A DNA stretch of 64,000 bases from Daphnia carinata (Eukaryota > Arthropoda > Branchiopoda > Diplostraca > Daphniidae): the NCBI RefSeq assembly GCF_022539665.2, contig NC_081333.1, positions 12,584,971 through 12,648,970 on the forward strand. Direction: 5' to 3'. The notes under the pieces were generated by a model. The model saw only the letters and a program-made list of their open reading frames with translations. It searched no databases and was not told the origin of the DNA. Positions 11,533 to 25,700 of this stretch are shown piece by piece (within the stretch, counting starts at the first letter, position 1; every line of letters starts with the position of its first letter). The translations under genes were made by a program, and so were the position numbers.

Positions 11533-14500
11533 TAAAACGGATTGCCATAGGTGACAAGTATACTTGTCGACATCCCCGAAACAGATACACCATCTATCGG
11601 CGAAAAATCCCATAAAAGTTTGTCGATCCACTTGTAATAGATCTATATGCCAAAGCTAGATGACTCGGCACACAACTATTGTTGAACGGATAGTCACGAA
11701 AACGCGACTGTGCACTCTATCGCTATTTTCTCTACAAGTTGAAGCCGATTTCCGCGTCGCAGCTTGCAAGACCGAAGAGGAAACAGTTTTGATAGAATCT
11801 TTATCAGGAAATATCTAAGCCGGCGTCATTTCTGCCAACACTCAAATATGGGTGGCCGTTTATGAGTGATGACCAGCAACTCAGCTCCGCCAAGTAATGA
11901 TTACATGATAAACCGCGCCGCAGTTTATTACGGAGTGGAGAAACCTCCTATCCATTTGAGAGGGAAACAAGCGGTTGTATGACGTCAATGCCCGGTTGTC
12001 GTCGAGAGAAGTTAGACCTGTCGTCATCACTCGTACTTACGTCCAAGGGCAGTAATGACACCCCAGCTCATCTCTCCAGTGCCACATTTAATTCCTGTAA
12101 CACTTTTCAATGAGTCTTTTTTGCATGAATAACATGATTATAGTCGTAACCTTGTTATTGAGATGAGCACAAAGCATTGATTCAATCACTGTGGCGTGCG
12201 GCGTATAACCGACAGTTTAAGATAAAATAATGCACAATTGTATTTGGACGTATGTCAAAATTAATCGGAAACGGATGTAGCACATCAGTAAGGTATTGCG
12301 AATATTTTCCTTATCTCTTTGATGAACATCATTTACGACATCACGGGTTCTCCACGTTACATAGGGAGTCACTGTTTCTTACCAAAGGATTGCATAGTCC
12401 GGCTTATCTTATAACCAGGAAAAAAAGATCCCGCTTCCGTTGAAAGGAATGCTTGGATGTTCTTGATTCCTGATGATATCTGCGCCCATCTCTCGTTAAT
12501 AAACTGCTGCGCTTCTGACGCACGGCAAATGACGACATCGAAGACACTGTAATGCAGCATGATAGGCACGCGACTCCAGCAGCCGTAATCTGACAGTGCG
12601 TGAAAAGCCTTTTCCTTTTTCAAAGAATATTAGTAAGCAAACTTATAGTAATCGAGACAAAATCATTTGATTAGCTTTAAGAAAAACTAGAATGTTCCCA
12701 CTTCCATACTCATAATAGGTTTTCTATCGAACCGGTAATCGGGTGATGTCCTACGAAATGACTGAGAAAAGGTTGATGTCCTAAAAGAGGAAATGGACGC
12801 AGAATGGGACTACACGTTGACGCATAAAGAGAAGGGGCCAATCGCTATCGTTGTTGGCTAGAAATAAAGGCCGGATATCTAGGAAAGAATAAAAAAAAGG
12901 GCAAACAAAGAAGGGAACATTTGAGGGAGAAAGAATGGAACTTGAGTTCCGCAAATGTGACGCAAATAGAAGTCGAGTCTCAATAGGATCCTCAACGTTC
13001 CGAATGTTGGCCAAGCTCAATATTGGCGGACGATTGCGGATGAGCGAGGACGACGCGCTTGCTGCATTTATTCTTTTTCAGTGAATACTGGGAATCGATT
13101 TACACAGTGGGACACGGAAAGTCGGCAAACAATAGCTCAGCTGTTCAGCAAAGCTATTGTTAAGGGATATCGAGTCCGTCGATTGAATCTTTCACGTACC
13201 GTCTCTTTTGCGTTATTTCATCCACCATTTCTGCCTTTGCTGCTTTTCTTCCTATTTTACCCCATGGCTTTTATTTTATTTACTCGATATGTGATTGCCC
13301 TCTTGTTTGTCCGCGGCAAAACGAAGCCCTCTGCTTCTTTTGAGCCGGCGGTAGTGAAGTGAAGCAGGCTAGGCTTTGTCAGCGATTTATGGGAAATTGT
13401 CGTGTTCATCTTTTGCTCAAATAAAGATAGAGAATCTTTGACATTTGACGAGGAAATGGCTGATTATCTGGCACACATTTCTTCACAAGACTTTCTTTTA
13501 TCTCCAATAATGTGACAGAAATAGTTATTTACCCATTTTAGACCCATATTGACAATCGTAACAAGTATGACATTGCATGCCAATGCTGACTTGTCACGTG
13601 ACTTTCCTTCAGGGTTGATAACAACACTCACCAGGACTAGAAACAAGATGTAATGTTCGTTAAAGAGATATCGTCAACTATTAATGTTATTGTTAAAATG
13701 TCTTACCTGAAATAAATTCTCGTGTTATTATTTCTTGTGTAATAAACCGCAAAGTGACAATGGCCCCCATCAGACACCATCCACCTACGAATTCCGACAA
13801 TCAAGTTCTTTAATCAAGGCATTTCTCCGTCGTTTTACTCCCAGACTTGCAAGGAAAGGGGAAGAAAAGAGGATGTTCTGATTCAAAAGTCCAATTAATC
13901 TCGAGTGTACGTCGCGCACTGGTGAATCTATCCCATTCTCCGCTTGATATGAAGCCATCAGCGTTAAGAGACTAAGAAAAGCGTCGGTCACGTTCCTTTG
14001 CGTCAACTCTCTCTAATCCATATGTCTCATTTTTTTTCCAAATATAGTGTATGTGCTTGTGTATTTTTCCTCTGGTGTTGGCGGTCGTTAATGGATCGTC
14101 ATCTTTTCGCTTGGCTTGTCCTTCTCCATTTTTGTATAGAAACGTGTCATCAACAGCAGTTGCAAAAGGCTTCCGATTACATACGGATGCCTTACATAGA
14201 CGGACCGCAGTACGTAAAACGAAGGAGCTGGAATAGATTTTTACAAAATAAAATGCGCTCTAAATAATGTTGCTCGTTTGCATGTGGAAATTCAGAATCT
14301 TCATCTCCTCCACTTGAAACGTTTAGGGATTCAAATAGTCTTGTTAAATCTGTGTGTACCAAAGTTTTTCTACATACGTAGACCGTACCAATTGTCACGT
14401 TCAATTGGATCATGCCATCTTCAAAACTTACAAGAGCTTCCTTTCTTCGTGTCTGTCATTTCCGCTATAAATTTGTACGGCTTTTTTTTTTGTCCTGCAC

Positions 14501-17500
14501 TGAAACTTTTATGTCTTTTTCATTTCGAGAATAATCTGTGAAATCCTTTTTTGTGCTTGTCCTGCCCATCAACGACCTTGTACGCGTAATCAAGTTAACC
14601 TAATGTACATCCAAGAAACTCTAATTCGATAACGCCAAGTATTCGGTTAATGCCATTATGGAAGGCCGATGAGTCTACGGCCAGTCCTAAGAGGACTGGA
14701 CTGGCCGTAGCAGTCGGGGATGTCTTCGTAGCAGTGAAATAAAACAGCGTGACCGTTGCACGAAGAAATTAAAGTACAACACACAAAACAGCGGAAGTTT
14801 GGTGACCTCCGCATAGAATACTAGCAATGTGAATCCATTTTAAACTGAAATTTCTTCGTTGTAAGGCCATGCTTTTGTGTTTCACGCACTGACTCGCTTT
14901 TTGTCACCAGACTAACGATTTGTGAATGTATGCGTAACACGGACTGACAGTAGGAGGAACATCAATAACCTAGCGGGAGTTATGACAAGAGCTTTGAAGA
15001 GAAACCCCTTGGGTTTCGTGTTTTTTCAGTTGCAGTCCCTCATCAGCTTTCTCATGCATAACTTGTCCATTACACCTACATTTTCGCTTCAGCGTTCTTG
15101 GCCAGCCCTCTGTTCTCTGTGGACGGCTGTTTCTTGTCTGATATATGTGATCCATACTGACGTAACGTGGGGAGTACTTTCCTTAAACACACAGTTCTTG
15201 ATGTCGACATAAAAGCGACAGCAAAATGCTCGCTGTTATACAAGACCTGCAATTCGCAATTAAATTCAAGTGACGTCAAATTAAAGGACGTGTCGGCAAC
15301 ACCCATCGTTCTTCATCAGGAATTGATGATGTCGAAAGTCTCTACTCATTTCGCTTGACGTCTGTAATGGAGACACTCCCTCATTCGCCAAAAAGAAAGG
15401 AAGATTAAAAATACTTACTTACGAATCATGATGTGAAATTGATTTTTCGGAGCCGACGGGAACTTTTGATCGTTGATGTCGTGTAGAACGAACCCAAAGC
15501 CAACAGCTATTACATTATGTAGATGCTAGCTCTGAATGGTAATGTGGCCGCCATTGCAACTCCTGTCAATGACGTAAGAGTTTCACGAAAATAATACGAT
15601 CCTTACGACCACAGAGCTTGGCAATACGTACATCTAATGGATCAATGCCGATAGTTGAAACCAAAAAAGATTCAACCAAGATTTTAAATGGAAGGAAATC
15701 ATTTGCACTGGATTTTAAAATTCAGGCCAAAAAAATCACAACTAATACACGAGAGCTGATCGTACGTCTGCAAAATAGGGGGGCGTTTTCTTGGTACACA
15801 CTATCGATTGCTAGGGTGTCGTAACTAATTGATTCGTGAGGAAGACGCGTTAATTATGGAGGACGCCACCAGCGTGTCTTTAGGGTTCTCTTCACGATAT
15901 CCCAAACTTAATGCTATCCATAAGAAACGGAATGCGAGGAGATAAAGAAATATAGATGGAAAATAATGTTCTCTTCAGTCTAGACGTGTATTTTTTTTGT
16001 TTCATTTTTTATTTATTATTATTTTCGTTATATATATACTGTATTTTCACGTGACGCAGGCGCACGAGGGCTTCGTCATCAAACAGAGAAACCCAAGAAC
16101 AAATTGAGAGGCAAACAAAAATAAATGAAAAAGAAAATCATTTAGCGCGCACATCAAATGCTTATGGCAGCAACGAAACCAAATAATCGATGTCTTCCGC
16201 TTGTTGTGGTTTGAAAACAACAAATACAAAACAAACACATATGACGAGAAATAAGAAAATGGGTAATAACGAGCCGAAAGTTATACATGTATGATGCTGA
16301 GAGCCACGGTTGCGAAGGGTAACCAATCGTTCGTGTGGGAGAAAACACAGAACAATAAAGAGAAAAAATAGGAACGGGAAAGATTCGGTGAAATACGTCT
16401 ATTAATAATAGAAAGATTAAAAAATAATAAGGTTCTATTATAAAAAAACGTCGAGAAGATTCTTATAATCTTAAGGGAAAGTAGGGATGAATAAAGGATA
16501 CACACACGGGCATTTATGCAATCACGACCAATAATAACACACATTATGATATTTTGTATATGTATAATAAATCAAGATCCCAGTTTACATTTGTTTCAAG
16601 TTTGTGTATATAATAACCAACTGTTTTGTTATTATTTATTTTTTTTTTCACTGGTGATGTCATCTACGATATGCGGCAAGTCAACAATACTCACAGCCAA
16701 TCCCGATATTGTTTTTTTTTCATAATAACGTATGTGGCTGAAAGTGGAGCATACAGATGCCGACATCTACTTTGTATTGCTGCTGCTGCTTCTGCTTAAT
16801 TCGTTACAAGATTGGCTGTTAGACACGGCCAAAGAAAGCCTTGTAATCGATAGACCTACGATACTAGTGTTTGTTACCTAAAGGGATCGTGCGTTATGTA
16901 TATTAGCAGAGGAGGGAGAAATCGAGAGGTTCGCTGATATCAGTTGGTAAGGTGGTAACACAGTCTTAACACTCTACTCTGCACGTATGAACGGCGCGTT
17001 GGTACAGATCATTATCGATATAACATCGTAGGTGGTCTGCGGTTCATTTCTTCTTCTTTTTTCGACTCATCAAAACCAACATATACACAGCAAGGCACAC
17101 ATTATATATATTTTTGATGGCATGTATATATGTATAACACGCATTGATGTAATACTACCGGCTAATGTAAATCAATTAAACCATTCATTCGCGCATACAT
17201 GTCGGATTTTCTTATAGATAACTCTCAGCACCATACAGTCTTTTTTTTTTTAAGGGTGGAGGGGAGGTTTAAATGTGTTTTGTAAATAATAATCTTTTCA
17301 AAGAACATTAGAGGTCACCCTTTTTCTTTTACTCGACTAGAAAATAATATGCTGGTGGCTAAAAAAAAAAAAAAAAAGAAAAATGATAGCGTCTCTTAAA
17401 CGAAAACGCCACCAGTTATTTCCAGTCAAGCGATGACTACATGATGTCCGGTCCCGGAGTACAAACACAACAACAAAATATTTTATGTATATCGTACATA

Positions 17501-17878
17501 TAAGCCAGCCGTTCATTGGGTGGGGAAAAAAAAAAAAAAAAAAAAAAATAGAAATGAATGGACAACTGAAGATTGGCAAATAAATTTCAAAAAGAAAATT
17601 GGTTGAATCAAAATGAATGAGGAGCGACGGCGTGCTGGCAAACTGATTCGTCACACTATGCCCTACTCTGGAAATTTCGTTCACCAACAAAATCCTTTCG
17701 TTCGTTTAGTTTTTCAAATGCAAAAAGGTATCTTTTTTTTCTGTTTCTTTTTATAATCCACAATCAATGGCTTCCATTGAATTTTCTTTTCCACGAAATT
17801 GCTCGTTTTGTTTTTCCCCTCTTAAAAAAAACATTTCATCGGCCGCTGAGTTGCGCTTGATTAAAATGTTATTCGTCT
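11533..17878. other. Gene-poor region, no supportable gene
   Basis: Only frames under about 120 codons without recognisable similarity occur here. The segment near 13081 (plus) follows a TTCTTTTTCAG acceptor-like site but has no convincing continuation. Between 16000 and 17700 the sequence is strongly AT-rich with poly(A) and poly(T) runs near 17360, 17525 and 17740, which looks like a 3' flank of the minus-strand gene beginning at 17879 or plain intergenic DNA. Confidence 0.45.
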
Positions 17879-19722
17879 TCATTCCTCCTGTTTAAGTCCT
17901 AGAGAAGGAGCTTCTTCAGTTCGTCCACCGGATGGCGTCTCGACGAGCGACTGGAGTTCACCGGAGCTCTCGATGCGTCTCAGTTCGCGGACGACCTGTT
18001 CGTGCTCGTCGAGGAGCCGGGCGAATTCGTCGCGTCGATGGCGAACCTCATCCTGCATTCCAAAGTAGACACAAGCCACGCCAAGATTGTTTGTTAAAAC
18101 GATCAACAAAAATCATTGAACCCAAAAATAAAAACATTCTATGATTGTAGAGCGGTGTTGCCGTGGTCACGGACAGCATTACGCAATATCCCCGGAATGT
18201 CTCGAAATAGATTCCGGCATTTTGTTTTGTTTTTGTTGTTCTTGAAAAACGATCAAAGTATACGCAGCAATGGGGTCAAAAATTGGGCGGACCAACTTGC
18301 AATTGCTAAGAAATTCTTCTTCTCTAGCTTAATGGGATGGAAAATTGAGGGCGAGAAAACAACAATAGACAAGAAAAAATGGGCCAAACTGTTTTCGCTG
18401 TTTGTGCGAAACGAGATTGGCCAGACATCATCAACAGCTTTGATGACGTAGATTTCGTTTTTCCTGGCCTGTTTACAAGAAACATTCCCTGTCGTTGTAC
18501 ACTACACCTCTGCGCAATAGACCACAAACCTTGAGAGCTAGGAGGAGAACGGTGAAAAGTCATTTCCTTTTCTAACGAGCAAACGAACTGTGGTGAGACT
18601 TGCCTTGATCTGTTGAAGTCTGCTTTCGCTTTCCTCCCGCGACGTCGACCCGCGGCTACCTCGAGAGCACTGGCTGATGTCTGAACGGGCGTCGGCGTTA
18701 TCGTCAAACACCTCGTTATTCTCCTGGCCGTCCGATGACGTTTGATGCTGGATGTAGAACTGATGGTGATGATGCGAGTCAGAGTAATAATGACTGCCGC
18801 CGTTATTGTCGCAGTCTCCGTCGACGTCGTCAACGACGATGCTGTTGACGATGTTATCGAGTTCGCACATATTAAACAGAGAGAGAGTAAATAAATTTAG
18901 TTAGCTAAAGCAACATATTCAAGGTATTTATTATGCGCATAACACCGAGAGAGAGAAGATGTTTGGTGGCCCCGCAATGACGTCGAATATGAGCGTACTA
19001 ACGGAAATAGAAACTCATGGCCAGCTACGGATAGCCTTGTAGTTTTCATCAATAATTAATCAGATGTTTTACTTTTCTTTTTTTTTTTTTTGCCACCAGT
19101 CACAACCTTTAGTAGGGAAAAGAAAATCCAATTTCCCGACATGGAATCGACTGCCGGTAAAAAAAAAAGAAAAAACTGAACCGCATCGGAGATTTGATCG
19201 CCAATCCATCAGACCTTTTGCTTGGCTCTGTCATCACTCCCGTTGGCCTTGGGTTTCGGCATCTTTTTTTTTTCTGTGTGTATACATCATTATTCAACAC
19301 TCGCCAACTGATGTGCTTCGAGGTTTCTTTTACGTCATAGGGGCGGGCTGTAAAAGAAGCGGGGATGTGCAGTAGCTATTTATAACATCGGGAGGAAGGA
19401 GTCGAAAAACATTGATCTCATCAACGGTGCGGGCGGCTAAAGAGCAACATTATACGGCACGCATTCCCTCTCGTCGTTTTCAACAAAATTGCATCGTTAA
19501 TCATTTAAATTTGACGTTAATTCATATTCGTTTCATTTACGTTGGTGATGCTACAAAGTTTTGCGCGTTACGATCGGGATGCGATAATCATCCGCATTTT
19601 GATTGTCAAACGAAATTGTATCGAGTTAAAAACTGCATACCTGACACATGATTGCAATTTGGGTCGTTCGCCATTAGTCCCGACGGCAGCGCCGTTCATT
19701 CCACACATGGATAATTCCGAGC
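17879..19722 (-). CDS. Unrecognised coiled-coil protein, 3' exons (partial gene)
   Basis: I do not recognise this protein. Three exons are supported: 19722-19641 (strong TTGTTGTTCCAG acceptor, GTATGC donor; contains MCGMNGAAVGTNGERPKLQ), 18841-18604 and 18052-17879, ending at a TGA. Phases agree (1, 2, 0), giving at least 164 residues. The middle exon has an acidic start, a His/Tyr patch (SHYYSDSHHHHQFYIQHQ) and a serine-rich DISQCSRGSRGSTSREESES. The last two exons join into a highly charged helix, RLQQIK/DEVRHRRDEFARLL followed by DEHEQVVRELRRIES, typical of a coiled coil of about 35 residues. The donor at 18604 is AAG/GCAAGT, a canonical GC-AG intron. An alternative start is the ATG at 18870, which has an in-frame stop just upstream and would make a 146-residue protein. 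Further 5' exons may lie in 19723-27962. Confidence 0.6.
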
Positions 19723-22700
19723 CTGGAACAACAACAAAACGTTAGTATAACAATCGACCAAAACGAAAAATTTTGCTTGGTACGTGGACGTCTAAGTTCC
19801 TGGTTTATTATTCTTAGCCAACCGGAAAGTATCGATTCTTTTCCGATGAGATAACCTATCGATAGTCTACCAACATCTGCTTGCATAACATTTTTTTTCC
19901 CTTTCCTTTTTTAAAGAGCATATACAAGGAACGAAAAAAAAAAAATGGCTAGACAAAAACAAATATGGACGAGATGGAACTGTACAACAGACGAGCTGAG
20001 CATGGACGGATATTCGCCTTCCAAAAGAAAGCTATACAGGGGACATTTTGAAGATAACAGCGGCGTTTACTAAGATAGAAAAAAGAAAAAAGAAAAAACA
20101 AGAACACGCATACCATGCGCGAACTGACGTCAATGAGAGTTAAATGAAAAGCGGCCAGCTCTGCGTGTTTGTTGCTTTGGTCCGTACCTGACCAGCTGCG
20201 TGTCAGTGCGACTGACGCACATGTCAGCTCGTTGCACACGTACTTGTATCACCAACAATTTTAGTTGCAATATAACGTTACACAATAAAATCGACGTAAA
20301 ACAGCATCCAGCTGTATATTTGTCACCCCAGTTTTTACGTCACGATCGATAGAAAATCACGTGAGCATATCAGACATCGACCTTTTTTGTTATCTTTAAT
20401 GAATCTATTATATCTTCGTGTCTTTAAAACAACACAACATAAAAAATGGGGAACGCCCGTTCATGGGGCGTTGGTGATTTATCCATCTCTCGTGTCTTGC
20501 TCTCTTTTCTTTTTGAACGAAGAGCAAAAACGATGAAAAACAAAAATCCTCTTAGAGAATAAGATCTAGCGGCTGCCATTTTGGCGATGCGATTGGAAAA
20601 AGATTTGTTTCTTTGTTTAACACACGCGAGCTGCTGGAGGGGACCATATGCCAGTATGGACATCATGAACTCGATCCCATTTTGCCGTTCGGTACGAAGC
20701 GTCGTGTTGCTAGTGATGACGCAAATCAGCGAAACCCGGGGCATGCCTCTTACAGTAGCCAAGGTATTTGGGGAGAAGGGGGAAAAAAAGAAAAGTAAAA
20801 AGAAAAGATACCAAGCTTATACGTAGACTTAAAACTTCCGACAAGATGACGTCAGTCCACCTTCTAAACGGATATGAGCTGCTCGTTGGCATCCGTCACG
20901 TTAGACAATCAACAAAGGAGTCGAGAAATATAGGTGTACGGGGAATATATGAAATGTCTTTTACTAAAAAAAAAAAAAAAAAAGTTGTGGGTAGCTCGGC
21001 AACAAAGAATTCGTTTAACAAGAAACTGGTTGTGCGTGGGAGGCCCCCCGGTCTTTCGCGTATGCGTCATCGCTCCATCTTTTTTTTATTCCCCGGTATT
21101 ATTATTATGTTTTATAGCTTGTCGTATACACCTGCTGTTTGTTCCTTCTACTGAAATACCTGGCGCACATTTCCCTGGACTAGCGAAAGCAATCAATCCA
21201 TTCTTGAGCACCACCCACTGAAGAGCTACGCCTTTTTTCCTTAAAACCTTATGGAAATTTGATTTGTTTAAAAAGTGCCGGTCTCCGCGTGAATGATGGA
21301 CGCTATTGAGTCGGTCATTATGCGTAATAAGTAACTACTGGAACGCACGGCTCGCTTAGCAATCGAGCAAACTATGAAAATTAAAGCATAAAATGAGTTC
21401 CAAGAAATGATTTTAAATGACATTCAATCATTTCCGGAAGCTACAGGAATAAGAATCTTTGCCATGTCTTGTGGCGCCAACATACCGGCAACGTTCTTTC
21501 CACCTTTTCTGTTGATTTCATTTTCTTTTTCTAAAGTTCTGAACAACATCGACGTGTCTTAACTTTTTTTTTCCATGGCCCGTGCGGAAGAAACGCGTAG
21601 ATTTCAACTGCCCCCCCCCCCCCCCCAACCTTCTCCCAGTAGTTTGTGCCTGCGTACGAATAACATGCGGGAGTTCGAGGCGAGACTTTTGCCCGGTAAA
21701 AGAGTTTCAATCTAGTTTTTTTTTTTCTTCACTCCGTCAGGGTCTAAAAATAGAATCGCTAATGGATCGAGTGTGTGGTGGGCGCAGAGCAGAAGCAAAA
21801 CGTCAAGACAGCTGTGACGTCATCAAACTCTGCGTTCTTCTTGCTGGACACGTGCCATGTGATTGGGATTAGAAACAGTCGAACCTCCCGCAGCTCTTGG
21901 GCCTATATCTTACGGCGCAGACGGCCAACACTTGAAAACTGTTTCGCCCGCATCCGCCCTCTTGGCGACAACATTGATCGTTATACTAACCCACCCCCCC
22001 AAAAAAAAACAACAAGTCTATCGAATCGACAGCCACGTAAGCTACTCCCGACTGTGTTAGGCTGTGCGTTGAACTTTTCCCTACTTTGACGCAAGATCCC
22101 TCCTGATTCAATCAGTTGAAAATATGAAAAACCAGCGCGAGGAAAAATTGTGTGGCATATTATCATAAAGAAATGGATTGAAAGTGAAATTTCCCTAGTC
22201 GATACGAAATGCCAATACATCTCTTCTAGACACGTTTGAAAATGATCGATAAACTTGACGAACGGAAGAGAGCAGATGGTGCAACGTAATCCACATGCCG
22301 TAATAAAATAAAAAAGCTTGGTGTTCTCTTATTAATTTAAAGAATATTGCATCAAAAAGAATATCAAACGTTTTTTTTTTTTTCGTATCAATCAAAGACG
22401 TGTGTGATGTCTACGTTTGATTACTCTCGATGGAATTCAAATGTCCCATAATTCAATGCGTTACGGTATCTGTGCGTGTATCACATGTACAATCCCGACT
22501 GGCGTTTAGATTCACGTTCGTGTCGTTCTTGTTGAATACTAATGCGATTACAAGTGAAATGGGCGAAAATGTCCTCAGCATTCTTGGAATATTGAGCGTA
22601 CAGATACAAAAGCAAAAAAGTGTTACGTGGAAGCCTTTCGTGCTTTGCATCATATACAAGCCTTACACTTTGAAACGGTCACGGACGTACGGAAACGATA

Positions 22701-25700
22701 ATATAAACGAACAAAGACGACGCGGCGTCTCGTTCAATAACAGCGAAAAATATGTTACAATGCACTCGTTTTCGTTTTGTCTTTTTTTTCAAGCAAAAAA
22801 GAGAAAATGAAAAAGAAAATTGGGTTGCCGCTATTGGCACACACTATTCACAAAGAGAAGTAAAAATGGAATTTTCACAAGAAACGCACGGGAATTTGAA
22901 ATAAAACTAAAATATTCTTGTGACGTGTTTTTCTTCTTTTTTACATTAACGTGAAGCCTCTTGGCGACAAGTCATAGTCGATGTCAAAAGGGCGACAACT
23001 AAATTGACGTCACAAAAAAAAAACCTTTGTCCCATCTTCGAGTTTTGACGTGAACACATAATCAGCAAAAATATTTCGAGATAATTCAAATGACTAACAC
23101 GTGACGTTTTATCATTTGCACCGCGTACACATTCAAAACCCAACAAAACAACAATTGAATTCTCAAAATAAAGGCTTACCGGTTGTCAAGTAAATGGTCG
23201 TCATGATGATGAATGTTTTCAAAATAACAGGTATAGCCGAACGAGAGAATGAACAATATGAAACGTGTCACTTGAACGGATAATGTTTAAAACAGCAATT
23301 TTTTTTTTTTTTTTCGAAATAGTCGGAATTAGAAGCGACCTGATTGACGAGAAACAGTGCAATAGAACCGAGAGAGAGATCCTGACTCGTTCGAGTCTAG
23401 CGAACGATTGACAAAGAAAGCCAGGGGGGAAGATAGTACTACACACTTGGGGTGTACGATGATGCGGGGGGCAGTCGTCTCGTTGCTGTGGGCCGGAACA
23501 CGGACGGGCAAATCTATAGAACGATGTGTATAGAATTCGAAGGTGGTGGCAGCACACGACACAGGGAAAAAAACAAGAGCCAACGCCTGTTTTTTCTATG
23601 ATATGTCTTTAGAAAAAACAGAAACTAGTGCAAAAAGAAATGCAATTGTTTGCGATGCTTGCGCAATATAATGTTGGCTGGATCACAGAGTATCATCTAG
23701 AGCGTCTCGCAATACGAGTGCTAGAAAGACTAATCCTGTCACACTTGATCCGCTGGATCACTCAGGAAAACGTGGATTGCCACTGTGCGCAAGATAGATG
23801 ACAAAATAGGCAAGTGAGTGGCGCAGGTGCTGCGTTATCCTCTTATTACATCTCTCTGCGTGTGTGTGCTATCGAGTAAATCGTATGCAGCTGGATATGT
23901 TTTAAACGCGAGTCCCCGATCCGTCACATCTTTTTTCCATTGTTCTACGGTGGAATAAAAAAAAGAAACGTCGAGTAAAGGGAACTAGCATATTATTATT
24001 CTGGCTGTTCACCCGCATATTTAGCGATTCCTATTGACGTCATCGTCTATCGTCACACACTGCCACTATGCATCGATGTGATAGAATACGCAAGGCAATA
24101 AAAAAGCGCAAGCACACACGACTCTCTTCTCCACCCTTACAAAAGCTGTTCTTTTTCTTCCCAGCAAAACGAAGTAGCAGAAATACCAATGGGAATGAGA
24201 CAACTGGTGACGTCGTTTCCAGCAGGGCGTAGCCGTCAGGATGTGGAGGTGGCGAAATTTAAAAAAAAAAGGGGGGGAACTTGTAGTCGACTGAAACGAA
24301 AAAAAAAAACGGGGGGGGGGACTTTACTATCGTCACGTCTTTGACGTCAGCAAAGATTTTCCCCATCTGTACGTAGGTCCATTAAATGTACTTATGTACT
24401 CTCCGAGGCCCGTTTCAAGATGCCTTTCTTTTTCTTGAGTCTTGATGCTTTAGATGTGATTGTGCAGTAGCCAACTAGCCATTTCGATGCTGTACAGAAT
24501 TTCAAATTCATTATCGAATATCGATAATGAGATGCTACGTTCCAGCGGTTGTTTTCCCTACACCTAAGGCTTGCAACGAGATCTACGGTGAAACACGAGA
24601 GCCTCTCTTGCTAATGATAAACTCAAACGAGAAACCCAGTGAAAAAAGGAAGAAAACAAAAACAAAAAAAAAAAACAAACAATAAAAGAGGTAAGGGTAA
24701 CGTACAACCTCAAAAGCCGTTGTTGGGGGGCGTTTTTTATTTCCTCGGTCGTTCAACTATTAGTAAAAAGAAAAGGAGAAGAAAATAAAAGAAGATCACA
24801 AAGTATCGCCTTTTTTTTTTTGCCGATACACATAACAAAAAGAAAGTATGGTTTCTCGTTTTCGCTCCACTACTCCTTTTTGCGATATGTTTTCAAGGTA
24901 ATTTTTACCTCCTCAGGCCAGGTGAAATAGAAAGAACGAAACAGCGGCACGTGTCGCCTGTAAAGTGTGTATCTCTTTTGTGTGTGTTTTTTTTTTTCGT
25001 TTGGTTTGTCGAAAATGTTTATATAACACGCAACACAGCAAACAAAATAAAATGTGGAAATTTCGAACAATATGCGTAAAGTCATGAACACACACACACA
25101 CACACGAAAAAAAAAATCAGATAAAATGTGCGGAATTAGTGAAATATATCATTTGCGTGTTTCAAGTGTTTTTAGCGTCCGGCAAAATCAAACAGAAATC
25201 GATTGTAGTGTATGAACGTTTAGTGGTTCTCTTCTTGTGTTTCTTTGCTTTAAAAAAAAAAAACCATAGTACGATGGTCTTTTTGTTTTTTAATTGGCTG
25301 ATTTCGATAGCAGTCAAGGGGGGTGGAAGGGGAAAGAAAAGTTAGGAGAACTGCTGGATGGCGAAGCAAGACGATGTGTGTTTATGGCGGACAGAAATGG
25401 ATGGAGTCATATCGCTTTTTTTCTTTCCTTCTTTCGTCTGGATATGAGGGAGGAGTTGTAGATATTATATGACGCAAACTTCTAAAGGCCGACTCCATTT
25501 GAGCAACAATGGCGACACTAGTCTCCCTCCACCCGCCAGTGTAGGAAACAAAAGCAGACCGTTGCTAAGTCGTGAGTAATGGACACGAAGATATAGAAAA
25601 GTACAAAAAAAAAAAACTAAACAAAAAGTGGATTGCTAAAATCGATTGAAATGGGAATCCAATAATCTATTCTTCGTCTTTCCCTTAACGTAGAGACGTC

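Noticed and set aside
13081-13362. Plus-strand frame after a TTCTTTTTCAG acceptor
   Set aside because: The second half is hydrophobic low complexity and no partner exon or donor of quality was found.
18324-18833. 169-codon minus-strand Thr/Ser-rich frame
   Set aside because: Out-of-frame reading of the coiled-coil gene's middle exon and its intron.
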